A stretch of 64,000 nucleotides of DNA, taken from NCBI GenBank assembly GCA_019636475.1, contig JAHBXN010000001.1, positions 434,001 through 498,000 of the forward strand. Reading direction: 5' to 3'. The notes under the pieces were generated by a model. That model had not been told where the DNA came from. It saw only the letters and a program-made list of their open reading frames with translations, and did no database searches. The number at the start of each line of letters is the position of its first letter. Position 1 is the stretch's first letter. Positions 8,974 to 18,144 of this stretch are shown one piece after another. The translations under genes were made by a program, and so were the position numbers. Source of the stretch: Phycisphaerae bacterium. GTDB lineage: Bacteria; Planctomycetota; Phycisphaerae; UBA1845; UTPLA1.

Positions 8974-10431
8974 TCAGGAACCACGACGAGCCGCGGGTTT
9001 CCCATTCGAGTTCGCTCGATTGGCGTTCGCGACGCGTGTCGCCGCGCCGCCCGCCTTCGCTTGTCCGACCACGCCGCGCCCGGGTCCGCCCGGCTCGCTG
9101 GTGACCTTCGCCGGAGATTCATCCATCCTCGCGGATAATTCCAGGAGGTCCGCTGCAGCAGCGGCGGAGTCCACGCCCTGCGAAACATCCTGCCTCATGA
9201 ATTCCTCGAGTGCGGGGCGCATCCGGATCACCATGTCGAACTCAGGGTTCGTCCCGGCCGCATAGGCGCCGATGTTCACGAGGTCCTCAATCTCGTCCCA
9301 CACCGCCATCATCCGCTTCACGCGCTGCGCCGCGCGGACGTGCTCCGCATTGACGACGTCCGTCATGACCCGGCTGATGCTGTCCAGCACGCTGACCGCC
9401 GGATAAAGCCCCCGATTTGCCAACTTCCGACTTAGCACGATGTGACCGTCCAGAATGCCGCGCGCCGCGTCCGAAACCGGATCATTCAAATCGTCCCCTT
9501 CGACAAGTACCGTGTAGAGACCCGTGATCGACCCCTGCTCCGTGCGGCCGCTGCGCTCCAGCAGGCGCGGCATCGCTGCAAACACGCTGGGCGGATATCC
9601 CTTCGTCGCCGGAGGCTCGCCCGCCGCCAGACCGATCTGCCTCGCGGCCATCGCCATGCGTGTGATCGAATCCACCAGCAGGAGAACATTGGCGCCCTGA
9701 TCCCGAAAATACTCCGCGACAGCCGTCGCCGCGAACGTCGCGCGCAATCGCATCGGGGGAGATTCATCCGAAGTGGCCACAACGACCACCGAGCGCCGCA
9801 TGCCTTCGGTCCCAAGGTCTTTTGCTATGAAATCCTGCAACTCGCGGCCGCGCTCGCCGACGAGCGCAATCACGCAAACATCCGCCGACGTGTATCGTGC
9901 CATCATGCCCAGGAGCACACTCTTGCCGACGCCCGTTCCCGCGAACACACCGACACGCTGCCCCAGTCCGATGGTCGTCAGCGCATTGATCGAACGAATG
10001 CCCACTGACAGCGGTGCATCAATCCGAGGGCGCCCCATCGCCTCCGGAGCGGGCCGGTGAAGGGGATAATACGAATCAACCGACAGTGGCCCGCCGCCAT
10101 CCATCGGAACGCCCATCGCATTCACCACGCGCCCCAGGAGAGACGGTCCGACCGGAACTTTCTGCGAGCTGGTGACATGCCGTACGCGCTGGCCACTCGC
10201 CAGACCTTCGATCTCGGACAGCGGCATGAGGAGCGTCGTTTCTTTTTGAAAACCGATCACCTCGGCTCGAATGACGCGGTCCGGCCCCGTGATGATCTCG
10301 CACATCGAGCCGACCGGTGCGGGAATGCCTTTTGCCTGAATCGTCAGGCCCGCCGCCGATGCAACACGGCCCTCGATGGCGAGCGTCGAGACGCGGCGCG
10401 CCGTTTCAATCTGTTCGGCGAGTACGCTCAT
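8974..10431 (-). CDS. fliI: Flagellum-specific ATPase FliI
   Basis: FliI is the cytoplasmic export ATPase, related to F1-beta. The 485-residue protein contains Walker A AGTGVGKS (164-171), the GERGRE loop (192-197) and Walker B VLLLVD (249-254). It also has the family blocks TKGYPPSVFAAMPRLLERSG and YTVLVEGDDLNDP. About 40 residues after the end of the normal C-terminal domain are Gly/Ala/Asn-rich and probably disordered, an extension not typical of FliI. The ATG overlaps the fliH stop by four bases (ATGA), so the two are translationally coupled. Confidence 0.97.
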   Translation of the reverse strand: MSVLAEQIETARRVSTLAIEGRVASAAGLTIQAKGIPAPVGSMCEIITGPDRVIRAEVIGFQKETTLLMPLSEIEGLASGQRVRHVTSSQKVPVGPSLLGRVVNAMGVPMDGGGPLSVDSYYPLHRPAPEAMGRPRIDAPLSVGIRSINALTTIGLGQRVGVFAGTGVGKSVLLGMMARYTSADVCVIALVGERGRELQDFIAKDLGTEGMRRSVVVVATSDESPPMRLRATFAATAVAEYFRDQGANVLLLVDSITRMAMAARQIGLAAGEPPATKGYPPSVFAAMPRLLERSGRTEQGSITGLYTVLVEGDDLNDPVSDAARGILDGHIVLSRKLANRGLYPAVSVLDSISRVMTDVVNAEHVRAAQRVKRMMAVWDEIEDLVNIGAYAAGTNPEFDMVIRMRPALEEFMRQDVSQGVDSAAAAADLLELSARMDESPAKVTSEPGGPGRGVVGQAKAGGAATRVANANRANSNGKPAARRGS

Positions 10432-11174
10432 GGCGAAATGCCCAGCGAGTTCATTCGATCGCGCCAGTGATCGACCAGTTCATCCGCGATGCGCTCAATC
10501 CGGTCTTGAATGGATGCGTCGATGCGCGTGTCCGATGTGCCGACGCGCACGCTCCCGCGGTCAATCCGCTCATCCTCGACGACGCGCAAATGGGTTAACG
10601 ATTTCAGCGTTTGCGAAAGCTCCGTCGCCAGCTCCCGGACCGCTGCAAGATCCGCCGGATGTGTCACGATTGTGACGTCCGTCGCTTCACGCACCAGTTG
10701 CAGCGCCTCCCGGGCTGCATCGGCCGCGATTTCCGGAGCAAGCTCCTCCATTAGGGCGAAGCGTCGTGCAATTCTGGACGCGATCGCAACTGCCAGTATG
10801 ACGACATCCCGCCGAGCCGCGGAGTAAAACTGCTCGCGTCGATGCTCAAATTCTGTCAAAGCCGTGCTCAGGGCGGACAGGAGTCCCGACTGGTCCGCCG
10901 CGAACTTGCGGGCCGCGGACTCGATCGCGCTCTTCTCACCGGCCAGCCGGCCTTCGGCCAGACCACACGCATAACCTTCGGCGCGGGACGCCTGATGGAT
11001 CGAAGCTCGCTCCGCATTCGCCTGCTCGTGGGCAGCCGCGACGATTGCGCTCGCCTGATCACGCGCCGCCGCGAGCATTTCGTCGGCTTTCGCGGCGATG
11101 TCGCGCAGATCAAGACTTCGCGCAGTGTTCATGACGGCACGCGAATCACCCGCCTTGATCACGCGTCCGCTCAT
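10428..11174 (-). CDS. fliH: Flagellar export ATPase regulator FliH
   Basis: FliH forms the peripheral stalk that anchors FliI to the C-ring and restrains its ATPase. The 248 residues show an N-terminal region, an Ala/Glu-rich helical stretch (ARDQASAIVAAAHEQANAER) with small-residue repeats typical of the FliH glycine/alanine-repeat helix, and a FliH/YscL-type C-terminal domain (FYSAARRDVVILAVAIASRIAR). Its ends overlap fliG and fliI by four bases each, giving a tight fliG-fliH-fliI block. Confidence 0.92.
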   Translation of the reverse strand: MSGRVIKAGDSRAVMNTARSLDLRDIAAKADEMLAAARDQASAIVAAAHEQANAERASIHQASRAEGYACGLAEGRLAGEKSAIESAARKFAADQSGLLSALSTALTEFEHRREQFYSAARRDVVILAVAIASRIARRFALMEELAPEIAADAAREALQLVREATDVTIVTHPADLAAVRELATELSQTLKSLTHLRVVEDERIDRGSVRVGTSDTRIDASIQDRIERIADELVDHWRDRMNSLGISP

Positions 11175-12214
11175 ACGATCATGTCCGAATCACCACCGCG
11201 GCCCGCGATGATGATCTCGCCGGACTCCTCAAGCCGCCGGACAACATCGACAATTTTCTGCTGGGCCGACTCCACGTCGTGCAGCCGAACCGGCCCCATG
11301 AATTCCATCTCTTCCTTGATGTTTTGAGCCGCTCGCTCCGACATGTTGGAGAATATCTTCTGTTTAAGATCCTCTGTGGCGGTGCGAAGCGCCAGCACCA
11401 GGTCGGCTGTCTCAATTTCCTTGAGGAATGCCTGTACGCCGCGGTCGTTGATCAGCAGAATGTCCTCGAAGACGAACATCAGGCGGCGGATGCGTTCGAC
11501 CAGCTCCGGATCGTTCGTTTCGAGCGATTCGAGGATCGATTTCTCCGTCGAGCGATCGCACAGATTCAGAATCTCAGCGACGGACTCCACACCCCCCACG
11601 CGCTGAAGGCCGTCGCCCATCAGGCCGGCCAGCCGTTGTTCCAGGCTGTTTTCCACTTCCTTGATCACTTCGGGGCTTGTCTGTTCCATGTGCGAGATGC
11701 GACTGACAACCTCCACCTTCTTTTCATCGGAGAGGCCCCCGAGAATTTCACTCGCCTTCTGGGGCGGCAGGTGTGCGAGAATCAGCGCGATCGTCTGCGG
11801 GTGCTCATCAACAATAAACGTCAGCAGACTCTCCGTTTCCGCCTTTTGAAGGAAGTTGAAGGGCTTGGAGTAGAACTGCCTTTCAATCTGCTCGATGATC
11901 TTCTCGGCCGAATCCGGCGGCAGGCTCTGGGCCAGCAGCGCCTTCGCATAGCTCAACCCGCCCGTTTCCATGAATGATTGCGCCAGCGCCAGCCCGTGAA
12001 ACTCCTCGACCACCTTCTGCCGCTCTTCCGGCGTCACCAGCTTCAGATGTGCGATCTCGCGGGTGACATTTTCCACCACATTGGGATCCAGCTTCGCCAG
12101 GATGCGCGCCGCCGTGTTGCGCTCCAGGCTGACAAGCAGTATGGCCGTCTTCCGCGCGCCGCTCATTTTGGCTTCGCCGTCGGATTTCTGACTGCTTTTC
12201 GTGCTCGCCGCCAT
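11171..12214 (-). CDS. fliG: Flagellar motor switch protein FliG
   Basis: FliG links the MS ring (FliF) to the C-ring and carries the charged torque helix facing the stator. The 347-residue protein shows the FliG N-terminal block (RKTAILLVSLE), the middle EHPQTIALILAHLPPQKASEIL motif region and a full C-terminal domain (MFVFEDILLINDRGVQAFLKEI, LALRTATEDLKQKIFSNMSERA). A 16-residue Lys/Ser-rich leader precedes MSGARK; starting there, at 12166, is possible. The stop overlaps the fliH start. The gene lies 78 bases after fliF. Confidence 0.96.
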   Translation of the reverse strand: MAASTKSSQKSDGEAKMSGARKTAILLVSLERNTAARILAKLDPNVVENVTREIAHLKLVTPEERQKVVEEFHGLALAQSFMETGGLSYAKALLAQSLPPDSAEKIIEQIERQFYSKPFNFLQKAETESLLTFIVDEHPQTIALILAHLPPQKASEILGGLSDEKKVEVVSRISHMEQTSPEVIKEVENSLEQRLAGLMGDGLQRVGGVESVAEILNLCDRSTEKSILESLETNDPELVERIRRLMFVFEDILLINDRGVQAFLKEIETADLVLALRTATEDLKQKIFSNMSERAAQNIKEEMEFMGPVRLHDVESAQQKIVDVVRRLEESGEIIIAGRGGDSDMIV

Positions 12215-12292
12215 TGTTCCCTCTTCCGCCGACCGACTGCCTCGGAACGGGCATCCCGTTCACGCAATCGAGAATCTGATCGCTTTCGCCGG

Positions 12293-13966
12293 CTACTTAT
12301 CTTCCGCCAGCCATGTCTGCAAGATGCCAGCCGCTGATTCCGCGTCCTCCGCCACCAGATCCGAAATTTGCTGCACAATCTGCTGTGTGCGAACCAAACC
12401 GGCGTCCACCTCATGCCCGATCATTGCGCTCTGCATGCCTTCAGCCTGGCCCACCGTCACCGGACCGCCGCCCAGCGGCACTTCCTCGACGCCGCCGACT
12501 CCCATCGCCCCGCCCGCGCCGGCCGCCTTGGCCGCCATCACCGACGCCTGTGCCTTCGACGCGATCCGCATGACGAAGTACAGACTCACCAGAACCAGGA
12601 CACCCAGCCCGATCTGAGGGCCGAAGTCGCGAAGCATCAAGACATAATCCGTCGATCCCGCCAGCGCGACCTGTCCGCCAACCGGCGCCGGCGGCAGACT
12701 GTAATACCAGTCCACCACCACGCGCTTGAACTCACCCGAGTCCGCGTTGTCCACGAGCAGCAGCGTCCGCGCCTGATCCTCAATCCGCTTCAATTCGATG
12801 TCCGCGGTTTTTTGAAGCTCGGAAAACTCCACCGGCTTGTCGTCATCAAGACCCTTCTGGCGTCGATACACCCCCTCAAGCCAGGTATGCGGCACGTTGA
12901 TCGACGCGCTCAGCGTATCCAGGAATCCGGCCGGTTTGTTCGTTCGCGTGACCCGTGTGTTGACGTTTTCGCTGTATTCAATCGTGGATTTGGTGCGCGT
13001 GGTCGTGTTGCCCGGACTGCTGTCATTGATCGATCGATTCTGGTTCGCCAGGACCCCCGGCGCCGCCGACGACGATCCGCTCGACGACTCCTCCGAATCC
13101 TCCATCTCGCGGATGGGCTCCGGCTTGCCGAGCACTTTGTCATCCGTCACTTCGTCAACGTCGCGCAGCTTCACACGCACATGGGCCACCAGTCCCGACA
13201 CATAGGCAAACTGGTTGTAGATCATCTTCGTGTAATGATCTTCCTCCATCCGCTGCTTTTCCAGTAGATCGCTCGCGATGCCCTTGCGCGGATCGCGCGC
13301 ACGGTAGATCTGCGTGCCGTCCGTGATGTTCACATCCGTCGGAGACAAGCCCTCCACCGCGCCCGCCACGAGATTGGCGACCGCGTCGATGCGCTTCTGA
13401 TCCAGCACATCGCCTTCTTCGAGTGTCACATTCACGCTCGCGCTCGCGGCCGACTTCGCACGCGAACCCAGCGGACGTTTTTCCGGAACCTGAATCAGAA
13501 CGTTGGCATCCCTGACACCCTGGAATTTGCGAAGCACCCCGGCAAGCTCCGCCTCAAGACCACGACTCTGACGCCATCGCGCTTCCTGATTGCTGATGAA
13601 AACATTCGAGCCTTTGATGATCGCCTCGTAGCCAAGGCTCGTATCACGAGGGAGCGCCCCGCGCTGAGCCAGAACCGCCATATAACGCTGGCGGTCCGCA
13701 TCGTCGCCACGAATCAGGATTCGATCGCCTTCCACGCGCGTTGCCGCGCCCGCGACGGCCAGTTCGCTTTGCACTCGCTGGATCTGAGTCGACGTGAACG
13801 GCTGATCGAGCAGCGGCCGCCATTCCGGCCGGCCGGCCCAATTCATCAGTTGAACCATGCCTGCGAGCAGCACAACCAGCAGCAGGCCGATCGCAATGCG
13901 TCCGGACACGGAGAGCGTCCGCAACTGATCAAAGATATATCGAAGTTGTGCCCTGAGCGCGTCCAT
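12293..13966 (-). CDS. fliF: Flagellar MS-ring protein FliF
   Basis: FliF builds the inner-membrane MS ring on which the rest of the flagellum assembles. The 557 residues contain an N-terminal membrane helix (about 24-44), ring-building motifs in the periplasm (GSNVFISNQEARWRQSRGLE, VLIQVPEKR), a disordered Ser/Asn-rich part near 290-325, a second membrane helix (LGVLVLVSLYFVMRI) and the FliG-binding C-terminal helix ending in AAGILQTWLAEDK. Start ATG 13964-13966 is the family start. It is the usual partner of the fliE gene just upstream. Confidence 0.96.
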   Translation of the reverse strand: MDALRAQLRYIFDQLRTLSVSGRIAIGLLLVVLLAGMVQLMNWAGRPEWRPLLDQPFTSTQIQRVQSELAVAGAATRVEGDRILIRGDDADRQRYMAVLAQRGALPRDTSLGYEAIIKGSNVFISNQEARWRQSRGLEAELAGVLRKFQGVRDANVLIQVPEKRPLGSRAKSAASASVNVTLEEGDVLDQKRIDAVANLVAGAVEGLSPTDVNITDGTQIYRARDPRKGIASDLLEKQRMEEDHYTKMIYNQFAYVSGLVAHVRVKLRDVDEVTDDKVLGKPEPIREMEDSEESSSGSSSAAPGVLANQNRSINDSSPGNTTTRTKSTIEYSENVNTRVTRTNKPAGFLDTLSASINVPHTWLEGVYRRQKGLDDDKPVEFSELQKTADIELKRIEDQARTLLLVDNADSGEFKRVVVDWYYSLPPAPVGGQVALAGSTDYVLMLRDFGPQIGLGVLVLVSLYFVMRIASKAQASVMAAKAAGAGGAMGVGGVEEVPLGGGPVTVGQAEGMQSAMIGHEVDAGLVRTQQIVQQISDLVAEDAESAAGILQTWLAEDK

Positions 13967-14112
13967 CGTACTCCATCACGATAGATTGCAACGCCAATCG
14001 ATGTGTCCGCGACGGCCTCCATGCCGACGCCATTCTGTCAAGTCAATGCCATGCGTTCAAGCGCCGTCCGAAGCCATCAACCGACGGTTCCGAGAATCGG
14101 CGAACAACGATC

Positions 14113-14439
14113 CTAAACGCGCATCTGTTTCACTTCGCCGTAGGCATCCATCAACTTATTACGGATTTCCATCAACAAATCAAATGCGATGCCCGCCTTT
14201 CGGCTGGCGGTGAACACCTCTGCCACATTGTCTGTCTCGCCGGTCAGCAGTTTTTGAACGCCGGCGTCGGCATCCTGTTGGAGCCGGCTCACCTTCTCAA
14301 GACTCTCCATGAGAAAGGACTTGAAGTCCTTGCCCTCAACCGGCGCGCTGGACCCTGCCGGACTTGTCGACGTTGTGTCCGGAAACGATACGCCGCGAAG
14401 CGCCTCAATCGCACCCAATCCCATCAACGGATCGCTCAT
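14113..14439 (-). CDS. fliE: Flagellar hook-basal body protein FliE
   Basis: FliE is the adaptor between the MS ring and the rod. The 108-residue protein has the FliE pattern FKSFLMESLEKVSRLQQDAD, TGETDNVAEVFTASRKAGIAF and LMEIRNKLMDAYGEVKQMRV. The start ATG 14437-14439 gives MSDPLMG; the longer open frame begins within non-conserved sequence. It lies 104 bases after flgC, the expected flgB-flgC-fliE order. Confidence 0.94.
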   Translation of the reverse strand: MSDPLMGLGAIEALRGVSFPDTTSTSPAGSSAPVEGKDFKSFLMESLEKVSRLQQDADAGVQKLLTGETDNVAEVFTASRKAGIAFDLLMEIRNKLMDAYGEVKQMRV

Positions 14440-14543
14440 CAGATTCACCCAGCAACACTGCAACGACGCCGCAGATCCTCCTGATCCCGACGCCCGCAAG
14501 ATTCAATCCTGTCCAACAAATCCCGACAGCGTTCACATTCCCA

Positions 14544-14945
14544 TCACGCCAGTATCCGCAATGAACCCGCGATGATCGACTTGGTCGCTTCCATCGCCGT
14601 CACATTCGCTTCATACGCTCTGGCCGCAACCATCGCGTTAATCATCTCCGTCGCCGGATCGACGTTCGGGTAATAGACAATCCCATTCTCATCGGCATCT
14701 GGATGCCCCGGATCCTTCACCGGCCGCGGGAGCGTCCGACGATCCTCCACCACGCCCGTCACGCGCACACCCGGACCGCCCGAATCGCTGCCGGCCGCCA
14801 GAAGCGCCACGCGCCGCAGAAAAGGCCCCGGAACGCCGTCCAGCCGCCGGGTCGTCTGCGAATTTGCGACATTACCCGCGATCGTGTCCAGCTGCGCCCG
14901 CTGCGCAACCAACCCTGACGTGCTGATATCGAGCGATCCAAACAT
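14544..14945 (-). CDS. flgC: Flagellar proximal rod protein FlgC
   Basis: FlgC is a proximal rod subunit exported by the flagellar apparatus. The 133 residues show the rod signature LDISTSGLVAQRAQLDTIAGNVAN, followed by the FlgC-specific YYPNVDPATEMINAMVAARAYEANVTA near the C-terminus. Length is typical (about 135). It lies 41 bases after flgB and is cotranscribed with it. Confidence 0.96.
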   Translation of the reverse strand: MFGSLDISTSGLVAQRAQLDTIAGNVANSQTTRRLDGVPGPFLRRVALLAAGSDSGGPGVRVTGVVEDRRTLPRPVKDPGHPDADENGIVYYPNVDPATEMINAMVAARAYEANVTAMEATKSIIAGSLRILA

Positions 14946-14986
14946 TTGCGACCTGCAACGTCATTCAAGATCAGCGTCCGGACGCC

Positions 14987-15421
14987 TTACACCACGCGAC
15001 CGCTGATCGCCTTCTTCAATCCGTCAAAGTAGACCCTTGTCAACTCCGTCGCCGCCTGATGCATCATCGCGTTCTCGGCCAGATTCGCCATCTCTCGCTC
15101 AATCCGCGCATTCGTGCCGTCATGAAACAGCAGATTCTCCGCCGGCTCCTGCGTCGGATTCACCCTCAAACGGCCGCCCGAATCCGTCGAGATCTGCTCT
15201 CCCGACCGGACATCGACCCGTCCGCCCGCGGCCGCTCGCTTGTCAAACGCCTCGCGCAATGCGGACTGAAAGCCATGCACATCGAGTTGCTTCGCGCGAT
15301 ATCCCGGCGTCGTGACATTCGCGATATTCTCCGCCAACATCCTGTTGCGAGCCTCGGTAAAGGCAAGCACCTTTTCAAGCATCGGAATCGCGCCGGCATT
15401 TGAAACATCATCCATGAACAT
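14987..15421 (-). CDS. flgB: Flagellar proximal rod protein FlgB
   Basis: FlgB is the first rod subunit. The 144-residue protein has the rod motif AFTEARNRMLAENIANVTTPGY and the C-terminal MANLAENAMMHQAATELTRV block. Start ATG 15419-15421 (MFMDDVSN) is supported by AGGAAGG six bases upstream; the open frame continues into non-conserved sequence beyond. A sigma-54 promoter ends about 78 bases before this ATG, making flgB the first gene of the long hook-basal-body transcription unit. Confidence 0.95.
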   Translation of the reverse strand: MFMDDVSNAGAIPMLEKVLAFTEARNRMLAENIANVTTPGYRAKQLDVHGFQSALREAFDKRAAAGGRVDVRSGEQISTDSGGRLRVNPTQEPAENLLFHDGTNARIEREMANLAENAMMHQAATELTRVYFDGLKKAISGRVV

Positions 15422-15498
15422 GATGCACCTTCCTGCATTTTGCGACACAAGTCTGCGCGATCTTCGCGCATCACGCCCCACGAAAGGGACGCGACAGC

Positions 15499-15513
15499 GC
15501 AATTCCTGCGCCA
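15499..15513 (-). promoter_or_regulatory. Sigma-54 promoter in front of flgB
   Basis: On the minus strand the site reads TGGCGCA-GGAA-TTGC. It matches the sigma-54 consensus TGGCRC-N5-TTGC at every position, with the required GG-N10-GC spacing. Transcription would start near 15487, leaving a leader of about 66 bases to the flgB ATG. It lies between the stop of a sigma-54-dependent activator gene and flgB, which makes a chance match unlikely. Confidence 0.8.
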
Positions 15514-15610
15514 ACCCGCCAAGCCGGATTCCCACGATTCGCAATCCGTGGACTTCCGACCCGATTCCCGACGCGAACGAGACTGTCCGGGTTCGGCGAT
15601 TGTCCCGCCG

Positions 15611-17092
15611 TCAACCGGCCAGTCGCTGGTTCGAAGCACCCGCCGCCATGCCCGGTTGAACGCCGACCGCCGGACTCGACGCCGCGATCGTCGCCGTGTT
15701 CGCGGCGTTCGCAGCCGCAGCGCTTGCCGCGGCCGCCGCCGCATCCTCGCGCCACTTCTTCAACTTCATCCCAAGCGTCCGAACACCAATGCCCAGCATT
15801 TTCGCCGTCTTCTCACGATGACCACTGAACTTCACCAGCGTCTGTTCAATCAGCGCTCGCTCCATGTCTTCCATCAGGAAGCCCGGACGACCCTGTCGAG
15901 TCAGCGTTTCCGCCTTGACCTCGGGGGTCGCCAGCCACGGCTCAATCAGCGGCGCGTCGATCTGATGTTCCTGACACAGCACCGCCGCGCGTTCGCAGAT
16001 ATTCTGCAACTCGCGAACATTGCCCGGCCAATGATAATTCTGCAGCATCGAGATCACGCGGCCGGTCACCTGCCGCGGTTCACCGCCTTCGCGCCGGGCA
16101 ATCTGGCGCATGAAGTGCTCAACAAGTTCCGGTACGTCTTCCCGCCGATCCTTGAGCGGCGGAATCACGATCGGCAACACGCTGATGCGGAAGAACAGAT
16201 CCTCCCGGAATCGCCGGCGTGCCACCCACTCCGACAGATCGCGATTGGTCGTCGCGATCACGCGGACATCCGCCTTGCGCGTCACGTTGCTTCCCAGCCG
16301 CTCGTACTCGCGCTCCTGCAGTACGCGAAGCAGCTTCGCCTGAACCGGCAACGACACTTCGCTGATTTCATCCAGCACAAGCGTGCCGCCCTGCGCCAGT
16401 TCGAACCGGCCTTTTCTGGCCTTCTCGGCGCCTGGAAAAGCGCCCTGCTCGTGCCCGAACAACTCACTTTCCAGCATCGCGCTCGAAAGTGACGCGCAAT
16501 TGACACAAAGCAGCGGTCCGTTCGCCCGCGGCGACGTCTCATGAATCGCTCGCGCGACGAGTTCCTTGCCCGTTCCGCTCTCACCTTGCAGCAGCACCGT
16601 CGCCTGGCTCTTGGCGACCCGTTCAATCTGCAACCGGACGTTGCGCATCGCCCGGCTCGATCCCATCAATTTCCATTCGCCGGAGATATCACGAATCGTC
16701 TCGCGGAGCGCCTCGTTTTCTCCCTGGAGGCGTCCCATCATGGCCGCCCGCTGCACAACCAGTTCGATCTGGTCGCCGTCAAATGGCTTCTGAATGTAGT
16801 CGAACGCGCCGAGCTTCATCGCCTCGACAGCGGTCGGAACGCTTGCATAGGCGGTCATGAGAACAAACGGCGTCTCCATGCCCCGCGCCCGCCAGGAGCG
16901 AAGCAGCTCGATCCCGTCAATGCCCGGCATCCGAAGATCGCAGATGATCACCTCTGTCTCGGTCGGATTGACTTCGGTCAGCGCCTGATGCGGATCGGAG
17001 AATGACCGAACCTCGTGCCCCCTGCTTCGTAGAATGTCCGTCAACGAGTCTCGCATGACGTCCTTGTCATCGATAATGCAAACGCGCGGCAT
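15611..17092 (-). CDS. Sigma-54-dependent response regulator, FlgR/NtrC family
   Basis: The protein has 493 residues. A receiver domain (1-120) carries Asp52 in VIICDLRMPG as the phosphoacceptor. It is followed by an AAA+ sigma-54 activation domain with Walker A GESGTGKE (170-177) and Walker B TLVLDE (237-242). The sigma-54 contact loop, normally GAFTGA, reads GAFPGA (217-222). A Fis-type helix-turn-helix follows near 430-455 (REKTAKMLGIGVRTLGMKL), and an Ala-rich tail of about 45 residues closes the protein. It sits between the histidine kinase gene and flgB, whose promoter is sigma-54 type, so it very probably activates the hook-basal-body operon. The Thr-to-Pro change in the loop is unusual. 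Confidence 0.93.
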   Translation of the reverse strand: MPRVCIIDDKDVMRDSLTDILRSRGHEVRSFSDPHQALTEVNPTETEVIICDLRMPGIDGIELLRSWRARGMETPFVLMTAYASVPTAVEAMKLGAFDYIQKPFDGDQIELVVQRAAMMGRLQGENEALRETIRDISGEWKLMGSSRAMRNVRLQIERVAKSQATVLLQGESGTGKELVARAIHETSPRANGPLLCVNCASLSSAMLESELFGHEQGAFPGAEKARKGRFELAQGGTLVLDEISEVSLPVQAKLLRVLQEREYERLGSNVTRKADVRVIATTNRDLSEWVARRRFREDLFFRISVLPIVIPPLKDRREDVPELVEHFMRQIARREGGEPRQVTGRVISMLQNYHWPGNVRELQNICERAAVLCQEHQIDAPLIEPWLATPEVKAETLTRQGRPGFLMEDMERALIEQTLVKFSGHREKTAKMLGIGVRTLGMKLKKWREDAAAAAASAAAANAANTATIAASSPAVGVQPGMAAGASNQRLAG

Positions 17093-17232
17093 AATGTCGA
17101 TTCCTCCAATCAGTGGTGCGAGACCCTACGGTCCGCTGGTTCAGTTTCGAATTGACGACCGTTCCCTTTATCAATCTTGCTCACGGCATCCATTCCGAGA
17201 GCCCTTTGAAACAACCTTATTCGCCGGATTCA

Positions 17233-18144
17233 TCAGTCCGGCAGCGTTACGGCAAATTTTGCGCCCCCCTCGGCGACATTCATTGCTCGAATCGTGCCGC
17301 CATGCGCCTCAACGATTCGATGCACGATCGCCAATCCCAGTCCTGTTCCCTCGGACTTCGTCGTGAAGAATGGGTTGAAAATGCGATCGAGCATGGCGGG
17401 CGGTATGCCCGGCCCGCCATCGACAATCTCAAGACAGGTTCCGCTCGCATCCGCGCCATCCGCCTCTGTCCGCGAAGCACTCAGGCGAACCCACCCGCCG
17501 GAGCCCGACGCCTGAAGGCCGTTCAGCATCAGATTCAGGAGCACCTGGCGCATCTTTCCGGCATCACATCTGACCGCGACGTTCCGGGCGGATTCCTCGA
17601 TATGCACCTTTGCTCCAAGCTGGTCGGCCCACGGAGCAAGGCTATCCTCGACCGCTTCCAGGATGTCGCCCACCCGGCACAGTGTCTTCTCAACGTGATC
17701 TTCCTGGGCGAAATCCAGAATGTCAGATACCAGCCGATCCAGAGTGCGCACCCCGCTTGAGATGCGTGTCGCCGCCTGCCTCGCCCGTTCCTGTCCCGCA
17801 AGCTCTCTTTCCAGCATCGATGAATACAGCGCAATGCCGCCCAATGGATTGCGAATCTCGTGCGCCAGACCTGCGGCCATCTCACCCAGTGCCGCCAATC
17901 GGTCACGACGACGCAGTTCCTCGTTCTTTCGCCGGAGTTCCTCGCGAAGCCGAGAGACTTCGTCATTCAGTCGCTCGTGCGCCACCTTCAGCCGTTCGGT
18001 CACGTCGCTGTAGGCCTTCAGGATCGCACCAAGCTCGCGCTCCCGTTCGGGTAGCACATGGGAGGCGTCCGCCAACGATCCGCCGGGCGCGCTCGAGGAC
18101 GACGAGTCTGATCGGAGCATCGGTTCCGTGGTTGCGGACAGCAT
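17233..18144 (-). CDS. Cytoplasmic sensor histidine kinase, FlgS-like
   Basis: The 303-residue protein has no membrane segment. A coiled coil (about 35-82) leads into a HisKA domain with His95 in GLAHEIRNPLGG. The HATPase domain shows an N box (LLNLMLNGLQAS), G1 (DGGPGIP), F (FNPFFTTK) and G2 (GTGLGLAI). Soluble kinases of this build paired with NtrC-type regulators (FlgS/FlgR in Campylobacter and Helicobacter, AtoS-like elsewhere) sense flagellar assembly. The partner regulator follows after 140 bases. The start overlaps the stop of the FlgN-like gene (TGATG). The input signal is not visible in the sequence. Confidence 0.9.
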   Translation of the reverse strand: MLSATTEPMLRSDSSSSSAPGGSLADASHVLPERERELGAILKAYSDVTERLKVAHERLNDEVSRLREELRRKNEELRRRDRLAALGEMAAGLAHEIRNPLGGIALYSSMLERELAGQERARQAATRISSGVRTLDRLVSDILDFAQEDHVEKTLCRVGDILEAVEDSLAPWADQLGAKVHIEESARNVAVRCDAGKMRQVLLNLMLNGLQASGSGGWVRLSASRTEADGADASGTCLEIVDGGPGIPPAMLDRIFNPFFTTKSEGTGLGLAIVHRIVEAHGGTIRAMNVAEGGAKFAVTLPD

